In this document: positions 20,601 to 31,410 of the stretch, one piece after another
Position numbering within the stretch: the stretch's first letter is position 1
Layout of the letters: the number at the start of each line of letters is the position of its first letter
Notes under the pieces: generated by a model
The model's database searches: none
Told to the model about the DNA's origin: nothing
What the model saw: the letters and a program-made list of their open reading frames with translations, nothing else
Position numbers and translations under genes: made by a program
Source: Malachius bipustulatus
Taxonomy: Eukaryota; Arthropoda; Insecta; Coleoptera; Melyridae
DNA length: 64,000 nt
Direction of reading: 5' to 3'
Assembly: GCA_910589415.1 (NCBI GenBank)
Contig: OU342634.1
Location: 22,689,144-22,753,143, forward strand

Positions 20601-20793
20601 TGCTTAATTTCTCTACCTCTTGGTCTATGTTTTCCTGTGTGATTTGAGATGGGGGACCCTTGAACCTTATTTGGAGATCTTTTGTGAAGATCTCCCAATT
20701 AGTTGTCCTTGGGTTTCGTTTGGGCTTGTCTGCCGCCATCCTCGCTTTGATCTTGAATCGGATCATGCGGTGCATGGTCGGACAGCAGGACAT
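17623..20793 (-). CDS. Fused ORF: R1/I-like RT + partial RNase H + Penelope-like GIY-YIG endonuclease
   Basis: The single open frame has 1056 codons. Residues 1-60 are the tail of the endonuclease/linker. About 225-520 form a non-LTR RT: GPDGIFPALLQ, FRPISLTSFMLKMLERI, FFDVEGAFD, GGCPQGSCLSP and the catalytic YADD at 455-458. A fingers/thumb segment follows, then the first RNase H strand (CFTDGSRNKNGHVGAG, about 732-748), cut off at residue 756. Residues 757-1056 are Penelope-like: the end of its RT (SINFLDLSIKRL, VYRKPTHTN), then a GIY-YIG endonuclease (about 944-1030) with GIYRLNCSHC, VYIGQT and RNLEIRYNEH. The Penelope RT catalytic core is missing. The start codon is only the first ATG in the frame, because the endonuclease lies upstream in other frames. 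Whether the fusion is expressed is unknown. Confidence 0.85.
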   Translation of the reverse strand: MSCCPTMHRMIRFKIKARMAADKPKRNPRTTNWEIFTKDLQIRFKGPPSQITQENIDQEVEKLSKKITEAYEKACPLRRPPEKKIRWWSKELHHLRRSARRSLRQAVTSGEDTQWDRFREARREFKRELRHSKRASWRECCEEITSLPEAARLAKLLSASKRNEIGSIKKEDGTWTETEEETIEHLPRIHFPGTDQVDPERRAEPTSDWQLAENLVNDEVIRRVSKEFRPYKTAGPDGIFPALLQAGLETILPSVINIFRASLARGYVPQAWRKANVVFIPKQGKEDYTLAKSFRPISLTSFMLKMLERIVDRYLIENTLREFPFHRGQHAYLKQRSTETALHAVTREIEKALHHGNWALAIFFDVEGAFDKARTKTICTELQSRGTPPPPFLINWIASAIESRQVSSGAGEVRVGIAVSGGCPQGSCLSPHLWCLIMDGLLKRLTDDGLYAQAYADDGLVLVTGQFLSVVCDRMQSACKIIEKWCEEAGLTINPGKTDMVLFTRKREKRGFKPPRLFGKLLTLSGEAKYLGMVLDEKLTWKPQIDRIVTKTVSSLWQLRGTIGKVWGLKPKIMHWLYTAIIRPRISYGSVVWWKTTTSNTVANRLAKLQRLASLLITSAMRTTPSAALNVILELPPLPIWIKGEAMAAHLRMRDSGLWKGGGYKGHTEIVKVAEMEIPISNLMSTSKTRNNRENKKFTLHIPEKEKWEKREVAFEPGGLVCFTDGSRNKNGHVGAGLYLAGRKLGRSYPLGVGSSRQLDNFLNFINSLHPNIRFTVECEENNSINFLDLSIKRLNNQFDFSVYRKPTHTNMTIPYDSNHPISHKLSAYNSMIHRAVTIPMSVNNFNREISIIKQIAKENGYRKTLIDNLLHKKQHKLAINLIYPQQNNEIRKYSSLTYFGNISTQISRIISNTTTFNISFKSFMSNGSILLNAKEKLSKLQKPGIYRLNCSHCNSVYIGQTCRNLEIRYNEHLNSYRLKHPERSNFAKHLIENNHTPTANNKIELLHHCDHYFKLNFLESLEIHKHLHNQQYTVINEQLDTYRSPLLDFLLDINN

Positions 20794-21422
20794 CGCCCGT
20801 CACTTGCCATTCTCGTACATCACAGGTTATGCTTTTGGAGGCTAGGGTTATGTCAATCCTTGCGGTTGCGATTGACAAAGGTTGGTTCCCTGCCTCTATT
20901 ACTTATTTCAAGGTCTGTAGTTGCTAGATATTCCAGTAGGGCCTCTCCGCGTGTGTTGACGTCGGTGCTGCCCCATAGGGTGTGATGCGCGTTGGCGTCA
21001 CAACCTATTACTACTGGGATCCCTCTGCTTTCCCCAAACGTTGTTATATCTGCCATCTCTTGCGATGGCAGACGTTCACCGTCGTATGGGAGATATAAGC
21101 TACTTAGGATTATCTTATGTGAGATGTCACTTACTTTGTATTCCAGAAGCATTGCTGTGGCATCCCTGGTCCCCAGCTGCGGTAAGGGTACCGAGCTTAG
21201 CCTCTTGGACACCAGTATGCAGCTTCTGGGTGTCTCTCCTGCCTTGGCTCCCACCAGAAGTTTGAAGCCCAGGCCTGATAGTCCTTTTATCTGGCTCCTA
21301 AAAACATATGGTTCCTGAATTAGTATCACATCTGCAGGTTTTTTTACCAGGCTGCTTAGCATTTCTGCTGTAGCATCCCGGCTGTGCTGCAGATTGATCT
21401 GGCTTACCTTTATTTCCTCCAT
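20794..21422 (-). pseudogene. APE-type endonuclease domain of the R1/I-like element, frameshifted
   Basis: The 189-codon frame 21422-20853 starts at an ATG and has motifs of the apurinic-like endonuclease of R1/I-group retrotransposons: QINLQHS (Asn), IQEPYV (Glu), and CDANAHHTLWG (Asp/Asn). After RNRKD the frame ends at 20853. The expected next segment (DITLAS, then LLSDH with the catalytic His) is readable in a second frame, and the RT frame continues in a third. At least two indels therefore separate EN from RT. In an active relative this would be one ORF2. EN nicks the target to prime reverse transcription. Confidence 0.8.
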
Positions 21423-21428
21423 GAGTGG

Positions 21429-22681
21429 TTACTTTTTCCTCGGTGGCTCATCTTGGGCCTGCTTGGAGGTGCTTGGTGCATTTCCAACGGCGGCGGGACC
21501 CCAGAGTGTCACCCGACGCACTGTCAGGGTGGTCAACTCGTAGTTGAGTTCCCAGCCGCCACTTTCTATGCTCCTGGCGTCCTCCTGGCTGAACCGAAAG
21601 ATGAGTTGCCATCCTCCCAGTCCTTCTCTGGTGTCGAGATGCTGCCAGTTGCTGACATCCAGCCTCCTGTTTTGGAGGCTCAGCATCTCTACCACTTCAG
21701 AGACATCGACCGGTTTCGGACTGCTTATCCAGAAGCCAATCAATCACCACTGGCCAGGGAGCTTCCGTTGCCCTTACTTGGGTGAACGAGTTTTCTCCCA
21801 CTGCCTGTGGCGTCCAGCCTCTCAGCAGCCAGTCCGCCGATGTCTCGTCTTTTGCCGTAATCAGGAACCAGCCGGGTTCGACTATTCCTGATTTCTGGAA
21901 GCTGAGCTCAAGCTCCCGATTTGTTGTCAGGGCTTTTTTCAGCTCAGCTACCAGTTGTCGGCGCAGCTCGGTTGCTTCATCTTCTCCAACTTTGCCATCT
22001 GGTCGGTTGGACCTGATGACTACTTGGAGAGACTTGCTTTGAGCTCTCAGCTGTTGAGGCTGTTTTGGAGGTTCCGCTTTCGGGCAGGCGGGCCTAGGGT
22101 CCGCCCCCCTTTCGGGTTGGGCTGCCCCCCGGCACGCCTACTCCTATTCACAGGTCCCTCCTCCCTCTTGTCGAGGGCAATTCTCTTTTTCTCCCTCTCA
22201 GGGGGGGTCTTTCCGTCCGAGCCCAACTTTATCTTTTTGAGGGTCCCGGCGAGGGTAGCACTCCACGTGTGGTCGTGCTTTTCCCCGCCTCCTCCCTCAA
22301 GCTGACCGGCCCCGTGGGCAGCCTGAAGGTCCGCTTCTTTGCGGTCCTCCTGGCGTCCCGTTCGGTAGGCCCCCTCTCGGAGGTCCTTGGAGTGCCAGTG
22401 GTGGCATCGCCTGGTTGGGTGCTCTCACCAGGGGACGTGGGTTTCCTGTCGGACTCCCCTGTCTTCCCTAGTTTGAGCGCCCCTACCTGACTCGGCAGGG
22501 CTGATGTGGCCGCTGCGATTTCTCGCTGCTTCCTCCGCTCCTGCCGTTCCGCCTTCCTGGCTTCTCGTCTCTTTTCCTTTTTCTTCTGTTTCCTTCTCTC
22601 TAGGGCCCTCTCTTTTCCCCCGCCGACCGACGGTCCGGACTCCGTTTCTGCTGGAGTGCATTTCTGCACTCCTGCTTCCAT
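21429..22681 (-). pseudogene. ORF1 (nucleic-acid-binding protein) of the R1/I-like element, broken
   Basis: The first frame (22681-22229) encodes a very charged Lys/Arg/Glu-rich segment (RKQKKKEKRREARKAERQ) typical of an N-terminal RNA-binding region. The reading continues in another frame around 21970-21830 (ELKKALTTNRELELSFQK, GWFLITAKDETS). It finishes in the frame 21743-21429 (WISSPKPVDVSEVVEML, WELNYELTTLTV), which resembles the DUF4780-like domain of insect retroelement ORF1 proteins. Frame changes make it a pseudogene in this copy. It would package the element RNA. The family name for the C-terminal domain is from memory and less certain than the ORF1 call. Confidence 0.6.
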
Positions 22682-23465
22682 CGGAGTCGGGCCGCGCGGG
22701 TCGCCGTCGGATTCGGAGGCCCCTAGAAGGAGATCTTCCAGAGCTTTAGGAATTTCTTCCGGCTCTGAGCTAGGAAACTCTATACTTCCATTTTTTGCAC
22801 GCTTTCCGTTATTTCCTTACCTTTTTCTTCCATGATTTTTTGTTTGTTTGTGTAGATTTGTATGTCCAAGTAGACTTCCCTCCTCCCTCTCTTCCCACTT
22901 CCTTAAAAACTATTCCTAAGGTTTCTGGTCGGTGGCGGCCGCAGGCGAAGCCCCTTGAAAAGCGCAGCTTGGCCTATTTCCCAGGCGCCACCTGGCATTG
23001 CTATGCTTTCAAGATTTTTCGAAGGATGATAGGGCAGCCCCCTACGCTGGCTAGGCAAGGGTGGGCCCCTGTACTGTCCAACGGCATCAGGTGTGCGGTC
23101 CTGACTTTATTTCGACGCTACCATTCCACCGAACCTCCGCCTCAGAGTTCTCCCAGTCTGTGCTGAAGAGGCTTCCGAGATCTGTCTACTTTTCCATTGT
23201 GTCAGTGTACTGTGTGTGTTTGGTGTGAGTGTGCGGAGCTAGAGGTCTCGTGGGTCGCTGCCCCCACCGTGTGTCACACCTCACACGTCTCTCGAGTCCT
23301 GTGCATGGTCCGCCGCGCAGTCGGGGGCCCTGTCCATTTTTGTGAGTCACGAGTTCTCCCAGAAACAGCCCAGCACCTCCGGCCGCGCATCCTTCCTGTA
23401 AGGGAAGGCCCCAATCCGCCACCCAGGGGACGCGCCACTGAGCAACACAGGCATAGCTCGCGGGG
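22682..23465 (-). other. GC-rich 5' leader of the R1/I-like element
   Basis: The stretch stays GC-rich and ends abruptly at about 23465, where AT-rich DNA begins (TTAATAAATAATATAAAA). The minus-strand end reads CTCAGTGGCGCGTCCCCTGG, plausible for the 5' end of a non-LTR element. Plus-strand frames over it (22506-22835, 22795-23166, 23197-23532) are shadows without recognisable domains. Confidence 0.5.
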
Positions 23466-24315
23466 TACCTACTTAATAAATAATATAAAATTAAAATTTA
23501 ATATTTTGATTCTTTATTATTATAGATTCTAGAATATTTTTTATTTGATCATTGAAAGGTATAAACGATAAAAAATTTCACTTATAGCTGGATAAATTAC
23601 AGTTAAGAAAACTCGACTTAAGCTTACTTTATGCTCCATGCAAGGTAAAGATTTGTTGGAGGAAAAGCTCCCCTGAAAAATACAACTGCTAATAAAAATC
23701 CTGTTTCCCCTTTTCGATTTTTCATTAATAAAATACGAGTAGGTATAGCGTCGGTTCCAATCGGCTCATCAGAATTCTCCATATGTTCCGTGGGATGGCG
23801 AAGGGAAGGCTGGAAATATTACTCGATTAGCTCCTATCCGAACTCACCTTCACGGAAAAGATATATAATTAAATATAAAACCAATCTACTTTTCGAGGTG
23901 CAAGATAAGTCTATTATTTATATTATAGCAACGAGAAAGATATATTCGAGAACCTATAGGGATTTCACAACAACTTTATCAAAAAGGAATGGGCGGGGTG
24001 TTTTTTCTAAGAGATGACTGAAAAATTGAACATTTCTATTCTTGTCATGAAATCTTTCGCGTATTATTATAGAGTTAGAATAAAGTAGTTATTTATAAAA
24101 TCAAATATTACAAACTTACGATACATTTTTTAACACTAATTTCTAGATAATTTCAGTCATAAATTAATTTTTTTCTGGAATTCGAACTACGCCTAATAAA
24201 TAAAAATTTAACCCACCTAAAGTTTCCAAACCAAGGTTGAAAAATTTCTAATTAATATACGAAGAAGAGGCAATAATACTTGAAGAAGTACAATTTCAAT
24301 TTATTTAACTCATCT
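23466..24315. other. AT-rich spacer, nothing recognised
   Basis: No gene or repeat is supported. The 75-codon frame at 23790-24017 has no domain or codon bias that would set it apart from chance. Confidence 0.6.
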
Positions 24316-25264
24316 CCCAGATAGCACCGAGTGTCCTATGGACGTCCGTTGAGTATCCATTATACGTCCATTGGTACATGGACAATAAATGGACGTCCTA
24401 CGGACTTCTCCGCACGGACTTCCTATGTACGTCCACAAAAGTACGTCCATTGGACGTCCATCGAGTTATTTTTGACTATTGCGCATGACGTGCTGTCGCA
24501 GACAGGAAGAGAATAGCAGCACAAGTGCGCACGCACGCGCTAACCACCCTATCTTCCATTCTTCCACTCACTATTTCTGTGCTATCATACAATCCACATT
24601 CCTTCCCAAGCAAAGACTTCCGCCATTCCCATCAAACTCAAGACTACTAGCGTGAAGATGAAGACATCTGCATTATACAGTGAACAAAAGAAAGAAATTC
24701 GATGAATCTTTAATTTTTAGAATTTGTGAAAAATCCAAAAACGAATATTTTCATTAAGTTTATCAATATTATCATAAACTAATATAATTAACAACTTTTC
24801 AAAAAAATATAAGATTTTACGTAAAACTTAATGATAGAAACACGTAAGTAGGTAAGTACCTAGTCGTTTTCCTGTATCTTTAGCCGTTATCAACGTTGTT
24901 TTCAAAACAGAAAATGACCGTATATACCTACCCTATACCTATCACTAAATTTATTGGATTTTTCAAAATTCTAAATTTTAAGACTTATCGAATATTTTCT
25001 GTCTTTTGTTCCTCACTAAGATATTTATCAGCAAATGCATTGTGGACATCCGATAACGGACTCCCTATGGACGTCCGATGACGGACATCCTATGGACGTC
25101 CGGTAACGGACATCCTACGGATGTCCATCAAAGTTGTGACAAATGGACACTGAGTGGACGTCCCATGGACGTCCATAGGACAAAAACGGACGTCCTATGG
25201 ACGTCCGTTGGTACACAGAGGGATGTCCATTGGACGTCCATAGGACTACTTTGTGCTGTTTGGG
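24316..25264. mobile_element. TIR element with clusters of GGACGTCC palindromes
   Basis: The left end CCCAGATAGCACCGAGTGTC is the imperfect reverse complement of the right end (about 25243-25264, AGTACTTTGTGCTGTTTGGG-like), and both run into CCTATGGACGTCC. Each end carries many copies of GGACGTCC or near variants: about eight words in 24335-24460 and over a dozen in 25040-25250. The ~560-bp centre is AT-rich and non-coding. Multiple subterminal palindromes suit transposase binding, so this is probably a non-autonomous DNA transposon. No class could be assigned. Confidence 0.7.
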
Positions 25265-28200
25265 CTTGTTTTTAGGCCTAATTTTTAGGCATAACAAAAC
25301 ATTTCTGGTTATACGAGTTCAGAATTTTTTTAAACTTGCCTATTTACATATGTAAATTATCATTAATAAATGTAACATCAAAGAGGATTGGTACCGGTAT
25401 AGAAAATATATACCATTATTATACATAAATTGGTCAAAATAACCATTGTAATTAATAGATTATTTAGAAGATTTTAGAAAAAAAAATCAGAGCAGTCTGA
25501 ATTTAATTTTTAAAACCTTCATGATTAAATACCTAATTTATATTTAGGTCCTACATACCTACCTACGTTATGGGCAATTTTATTTGGTAAAATTACACTG
25601 AAAGATATAAAACTTGGAACTCTGCTGGCATAATAGCTGAATTAAAATCTTCAACATTATTGATTGCCTTTTCTAGTAAAGTGTAAATGCGAAACCTGAA
25701 TCTTGATGAAGTAGATATTCAAATATTTTTATTTTCAGTTCAAGCTTTTTCTCACGTAAACGTTGGAATAAATTAAATTAATTTTACACGACTTTGCTGC
25801 AATTATGCAGTAGTTTTAAATGTAATTCTGAACGAATAAGAATAAAATTATCTGGAATGAAAGCACTCTTGCCTGGAATGAACTCTTATATTATATACCT
25901 ACAGCAATCCACTGGATGACCTACAATATTTTGATTCTTTAAACTTAAATAAATTGAAATTTGGACGGGAGCTAATGAAATTTACAACTCTCATCTTACT
26001 TAATTTCGACCTATTTTTGAAACTATATGGCCCCAATTGTTGAAAAATCAGCTTAATAACCTGCTTTTCTTCCATTTGGGAGATATAAGGCATAGAATAT
26101 TTATCACCATCTCTCTAACTATTACAATTTCTATTATTTTTTTCTCGACTGAGTTACTTAACCCCTTATTCTATAACTGATTATGTAATTTAACATTACA
26201 TAATGTAGGTAATTTTACTTAGTAATATACTAATTATGTGATATTAAAGAATAACAGACTTAACAGAAACATATTAAAATCAAAGTAATATATTTTTTAT
26301 AATAGATGTTAGAGAATAAAGGGGTAAGTTTTGAAGGTGACACAACTGGAACAGTGTTTCATGAGTCTCCTTTTTGCTATTTCCAGAATCGCACGAACTT
26401 ATCTTTAGTTATATTAATTCCGGATTCCTCTTTGTCAAAATGTTTGGAAAATTGACAACAGTATTATTCATGGTCTCTCGAATACTTATAAACCAAGGTT
26501 TTTCACAGCTCACTCGGAAAAGTGACCAAGAACGTAAAACCGGCTAGAATTATCTCCCAAATTGGACGTTATTTCATCGACTGAAAAGCGTTACTATCAA
26601 GAAATATAGGTAATGGTATGGTTATCATTGGAAGGTGTTATGCACCCTAAGCGGCTTGGTCACCAAGGCCGGTACCATAACTGAACTGCTACACAAACTC
26701 ACCAACCTTTTTATAATGAGAGAATTCAATTTACTTGTAAGTTTCAACTTCTCAAGGTTAACAGGTCTCAAGTTAACTTGTTGGATAGTAGATTGATAGT
26801 GGACTAATCATGTAGGTACTAAAGGTAGCCCTAGAAGATCACTTTTCAATAATAAGGCATTGTTTGGTTAAACAAGAAGATGAGGTAATGAAATATGTCG
26901 TAAAAACACAAGAATAAACTTTGCGAAGTTACGATTCATGGCAGCTGATGGTTTGCGATACAAAACTGTCTTGTCTGCTATCACTACGATGAAACGGTGA
27001 AAAATACATCAGCAATCTTAACCGGAATGCAGACTATACTAACTAAAGTTGCCTGTTTCAAGTTTCATATAGGAGCATGGAACATCATATCGTTGCAGGT
27101 CCACTGACATTATAAAATCGATCAGTTGCTGCTGCCCACAAGCACCCCTTTACCAGGTGACCAGTTCTCCTTGTTTATTCATGAAGATTCACGCTGTAGG
27201 CCATAGTATACTCTAATTAATTGACCTAGTAGTTAGTGAATCGTATCTTGTTGACTTTGGCATCATCAGCATAAGAAGTAATTACCTTTTACTCAATTAT
27301 CTGATCAGGTGTACTCTGGTAGTACATCACCTAACTGCATCACCTAACAGTACAAGCCTCGGAATTATTTGACCAATACACCTGAATCAAACAACTAATA
27401 TTGCAGTATTCTGCATGTTCCTCGCCTTGCTCTTAGCCTAATGAGAAATGGGTGCATGAATATTATTTCCATATATCGTATTCCTATTTTAATTGCCTTA
27501 ACAAATACGCTTTCATTCAACTTCAATAGCAAAGAGTAAACATTTCAATTGCCGATTTACTGAGTCTTATACATAATTTGATACTTGGTAAATCTAGACC
27601 CTCTAGATTCCAGAAAGCGGGACGAGGGCTCGTTACTGGAATTAATTTCAAGTAAGGAGTCCGTCTAGAAATTCGAACCGAGGGTATTTCATGTTGCGGA
27701 CGAGAAGATGATCGCTCAATCCGGTGGTTGTTCTCACACAAGACGGGGAATGTCAGCGATGTTGCTTACTTTGATTTTATGGAGGTTTTGCTTCACAATT
27801 AGCAGAACTTTAGAACTATATAGGTAGACCAGATAGATCTTCTCAGGGTAAGATATTTCAACTAAGTACATAATAATGTATTACTTATTGGCTAAGGAGA
27901 GTAAAAATACTTATTTACATTTCTCTATAATATGTTCAGTTGTCTGGATATAGTTTTAATAAGCTCTACTGTAATGAAAACTATGCTTTTTTGTGCTTGG
28001 ATGACGATTAATCATATAGTCATTAAGTTAAGATATCTTCTGTTATATGGATAATATAGATTATAAGTATAAAATGAAGAATGTTCCAGCTTATAAATCT
28101 TGTCACGGAAGGTGAAGGTAAAAGTTAAGTCGTCAATTTTCCGCCAATCCTCCAAGGAGATTATACCCTCACACTATTATGCATTAATTTAAAGTCACAA

Positions 28201-28417
28201 AAAATCCTATTCCAGAAGAAAAAAAAAACGTAAATTCGAACGGCAAAAATTCAACTGGTTTATAAAATCTCTCGCAGGAATATCCTTGTATCCTATTGGA
28301 TCTCCGTGCGCTGGCTGGCAATCACCCTGAATTCCCTGCCCAGATTAGAGGGCCGGGGGGCGCGACAGCGACGCCAGGCGCCGCCACATTGCAACGGCGC
28401 TCCGCGCGACGACGACG
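25265..28417. other. Gene-free stretch upstream of the candidate promoter
   Basis: No ORF with recognisable content. Composition is AT-rich to about 28260, then rises sharply before the promoter at 28418. The 64- and 72-codon minus-strand frames (25899-26093, 27523-27741) are not supported. Distal regulatory DNA is possible but nothing specific was identified. Confidence 0.5.
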
Positions 28418-28452
28418 TCAGTTCGCCTCAAGCAGCCTCAGGAAGCGGTTCT
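28418..28452 (+). promoter_or_regulatory. Core promoter: initiator plus DPE
   Basis: TCAGTT at 28418-28423 fits the arthropod initiator TCAKTY, with +1 at A28420. GGTTC at 28447-28451 falls exactly at +28 to +32 and fits the DPE consensus RGWYV. The site lies in a local GC/CpG-rich island (about 28300-28450) inside AT-rich DNA, and no TATA box is seen at -30. The spacing match is strict, which raises confidence. Confidence 0.65.
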
Positions 28453-28660
28453 ATTCACTCGCTTTCCTCTGCTATCTCCAGGACATCCCCTGCTGTTCTG
28501 TCATCCCAGACGAGAGTCGATGAATGACACCTTGGCTGGCTGATACCTACGGAACTTCTGGTGCACTCGACCAACTCTCGTGACTGTGACACGGTGATTT
28601 CGTGCGTGGATTGTGGACTTTACTAGCGCAAGGGGACGAGAACAGAATTCATCGTGGCTG
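28420..28660 (+). other. Candidate non-coding first exon with splice donor
   Basis: From the predicted start site the sequence runs 241 bases of balanced composition to GTGGCTG|GTGAGT, a near-ideal splice donor at 28661. The first ATG (28521) opens only a short upstream ORF, so the exon would be 5' untranslated. No downstream coding exon was recognised in the window, so the gene it belongs to, if real, continues past 64000 or has exons too short to see. Open frames across it (28296-28523, 28306-28527) start upstream of the start site and are probably chance in GC-rich DNA. Confidence 0.5.
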
Positions 28661-31410
28661 GTGAGTTTGGAGTTTGTTCTGAAGTTTGGGCTTTTAGAGT
28701 TGTGTGGATTTCTGATTCTTTAGTGTTGTGTTGGTTTTACTATTTAATACGGTTGAAAGGTTTTAAAAAGATTAAAGAAGATTCTTTCATAGTGAATTTT
28801 CGCTGCTTTTTGTTTGTTTATTTATGTTGAAAAAATTGGTTTGTTAAAATACAGATTATAATTATTATGACAAAAATTGCGCTTTTTTTGTAACCATAAT
28901 ATATCTTACATAAATATTTAGGACCGATGTGTCAAATTTTTATTTCTATTCAACGTTTTTGGCAGGTAAAATTGATACTAAATTTTATAGAATTCATAAT
29001 GAAATTGCAGCTTATCTACTAATAAATTTAAGTGTAAATAAGCTATCTGATTTTTATTTTATGGTTAGATGTACTTATGGACATTGTTTAGGCAAATTTG
29101 GACAAAAAATTATACTTCAAAATGAGCTCTCTGTTAGACAGAACAGTTGCATGCATGATTCATGTGTGTTGATTTCATAACATCACCAGCTGTGTATTAG
29201 AAGTTGCAAAACATTTATTTACACATTATAGACAAGCTGACAAGTTCAGTTATGATTTATCAGATTTATGGTATCCACTTGTTTTTATATAACATAATTA
29301 TTATATTGACCTGTACCTAAGTGCAATATTTTTAATGCTGCCTATGCTAGGTATCTGATTGGTGAAATTGTATAATCTGCTGATATATCTATGCAATTAT
29401 TTACAATTACATACATGTAACTGGCATGATATTTTTACTTTTGTATTGAATTCTGAAAATACACATAGCTTGATACTTATTTGTAGTATTTTTATAATAC
29501 ACGTTCATCAAATGGAATTTGTTTGCAAGTAGGTACATACATACCCCAAGATGAACAAAAATTCAACAATTAAATGCCGTTTAAATTTGGGTCATAATTC
29601 CCAGTTTTGATAATTATTATAATTTCAATTAAAAATAAACCAGTCACTATTGCCCGTATTCACAAACGATAATTTCCTAAATAATTACGTAATTAATTAA
29701 ATGAGTGAGATGGAGATATGCAGTTTATTTGCATTAGAATGAGATGGAGATAAATGATTACGTAATTATTTTGTAATTATCGTTTGTGAATACGGGCATA
29801 TATCTTTTTATTTTAATGTATTCATTAAGTACCTATAATAATAAGTACTTTTTTGAAGTACTTATTATTTCTTCTTCGTCCTAAAAATATCTCTACAATT
29901 CCTTAATAGATACTAAATTAATAATTTAATAAAATGGCAACACGATTTGATTATTTTAAGTAAAGTTTGAATAATTAATCAGTGTCGTCATTATTAAACT
30001 CTTTCTCTTTTGTAGATGCTAAATAATTAATGACGATCTCTGCAATTCCGTCAATATAGGATATAAATATTATCAAACGTCCATGCAATGCTAAAGTAAC
30101 TACTATTTATAACCCATGCACGCTATTAGATTATAATACTTGTGCGTCTAAAAATAATTTTATAATTTCAAAGAATCCAATATTCAGTACACCCCTTTAA
30201 GTATTTATAATCAGGAACTAATAAATTTGTAAACAGGTTAATTATGTTGTAGGATGTTAAGTACACATCCCACAAATGATGAATATTCAAAAGGTTATAT
30301 TGATTTACCGCTCAGCAATTTATAGGCAATAATTTGGGATCGCCTTGTTATTTTTAGCTGTACTTGATCCACATCAGTACACTTAGAACTTTTTTATATA
30401 ACCGATTACTAAAATTGCATGGAAAAGGGGAATAATCTCAAAAAATTTGCGTGCGCCTAAATATAAAACTTCAGCTTATCTCCAAGTGTTTTACAGATTT
30501 TATCTAATGCAAATTCCATGTTTATTCAACTTCTCTAAGCTTTACGTGTTTTTGTAACTGCTATGTTCCAATAAAATTAATTATGTTTTTAAAAATTGCT
30601 AGCGATATCATCTCTCGTGGAAAACAAAAATTTTCTCTATCAGGGTTTCGATTTTTGCATAGATTTTTTTTCAATCTCTATAAAAATTCCGTTATTGAGA
30701 CTAATAGTTTATCTTATAATTATTCAAAAATACATTTAGTGCGAGAAAGAAAAGGGTACTTTGAAAAGTTCGTCGCGTTTAACACGCGTGCGTTATATGA
30801 TTATTTATGTGAAGTTGGACTTTCAAACAATATCAAAATAAAATGCAAATTATGTTATTCACATGCAAAGTATTTGAAGGAAAAAGAGGGGAGCTGTGTC
30901 TGCGTATATGGAATCCCTGAAAATTCGAAGAACCAAACATCATAAATATAAAAAATTATATTTATTTACCCGCAAAAGGAAACACGCGGAATTGTGGCCT
31001 GAAAGGAAAATACATTCCAATTTCTAGATGCATATTTTAAGTCATAAATGTCATGATTCATTGTTTGCCTCTATCCTTAATAAAGTACAGACGAATCTTG
31101 GGCTTCCTTTTTGAGAGTCTGGCTTGCCCTCGACATAAAATGCATACATTTAGAGATTTGGCAAATCACGTATGCATAAATCCACATTATCCTTGCAATA
31201 ATTTCACAAGCTTTTACATTTCACCTATGCAGGGTGGGTTCTTTAACTGGAACTATTTCTCTAGAAAATCAGGGAAAAAGTATTTGGAAAAAAATGCAAG
31301 AACACGTCAATTGAGATTTTTTATGAGCTACATTTTGGCATCAAGAATTTAATTTTTTACTCTCTTAATGAGCTGAAACCTAACCTCACTTCATTTTTTT
31401 AATGAGATGA
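28661..31410. other. AT-rich, probable intron; one MITE inside
   Basis: No coding region is supported. It holds the MITE at 29652-29797. The 120-codon frame at 30583-30945 is the longest in the stretch but has no recognisable domain. If the exon at 28420-28660 is real this is intronic. Confidence 0.45.
29652..29797. mobile_element. Short MITE with long TIRs
   Basis: The 146-bp element starts GCCCGTATTCACAAACGATA and ends in its exact reverse complement. The inverted arms continue with few mismatches for about 45 bp (AATAATTACGTAAT on both sides). Flanks read TAT|T on the left and A|TAT on the right, a possible 3-bp duplication if T/A are included in the TIR. Non-coding and highly palindromic, so it would form a strong hairpin in RNA. 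Confidence 0.85.

Larger units (their letters stand above)
17440..23465 (-). mobile_element. Chimeric retroelement: R1/I-like 5' part joined to a Penelope-like 3' part
   Basis: On the minus strand the order is GC-rich leader (23465-22682), ORF1 (22681-21429), APE-type endonuclease (21422-20794), RT and the start of RNase H (20793-18526), then without a stop a Penelope-like RT tail, GIY-YIG endonuclease and 3' region with a hammerhead-like motif (18525-17440). Base composition drops sharply from GC-rich to AT-rich at 18525/18526. The R1/I part lacks its 3' end and the Penelope part lacks its 5' end. The outer limits are judged from composition and motif positions, as no target duplication was found. 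Confidence 0.8.

Noticed and set aside
22506..22835. Pro/Ser/Phe-rich plus-strand frames over the GC-rich retroelement leader
   Set aside because: They are antisense to the charged ORF1 region and its leader, with no domain of their own.
24331..25297. ORFs full of GRPxD/WTSxG-type repeats
   Set aside because: Translations of the GGACGTCC palindrome array on either strand; not protein coding.
30583..30945. 120-codon plus-strand ORF
   Set aside because: Longest frame in its region, but AT-biased with no recognisable domain, promoter or splice context; expected by chance in DNA of this composition.
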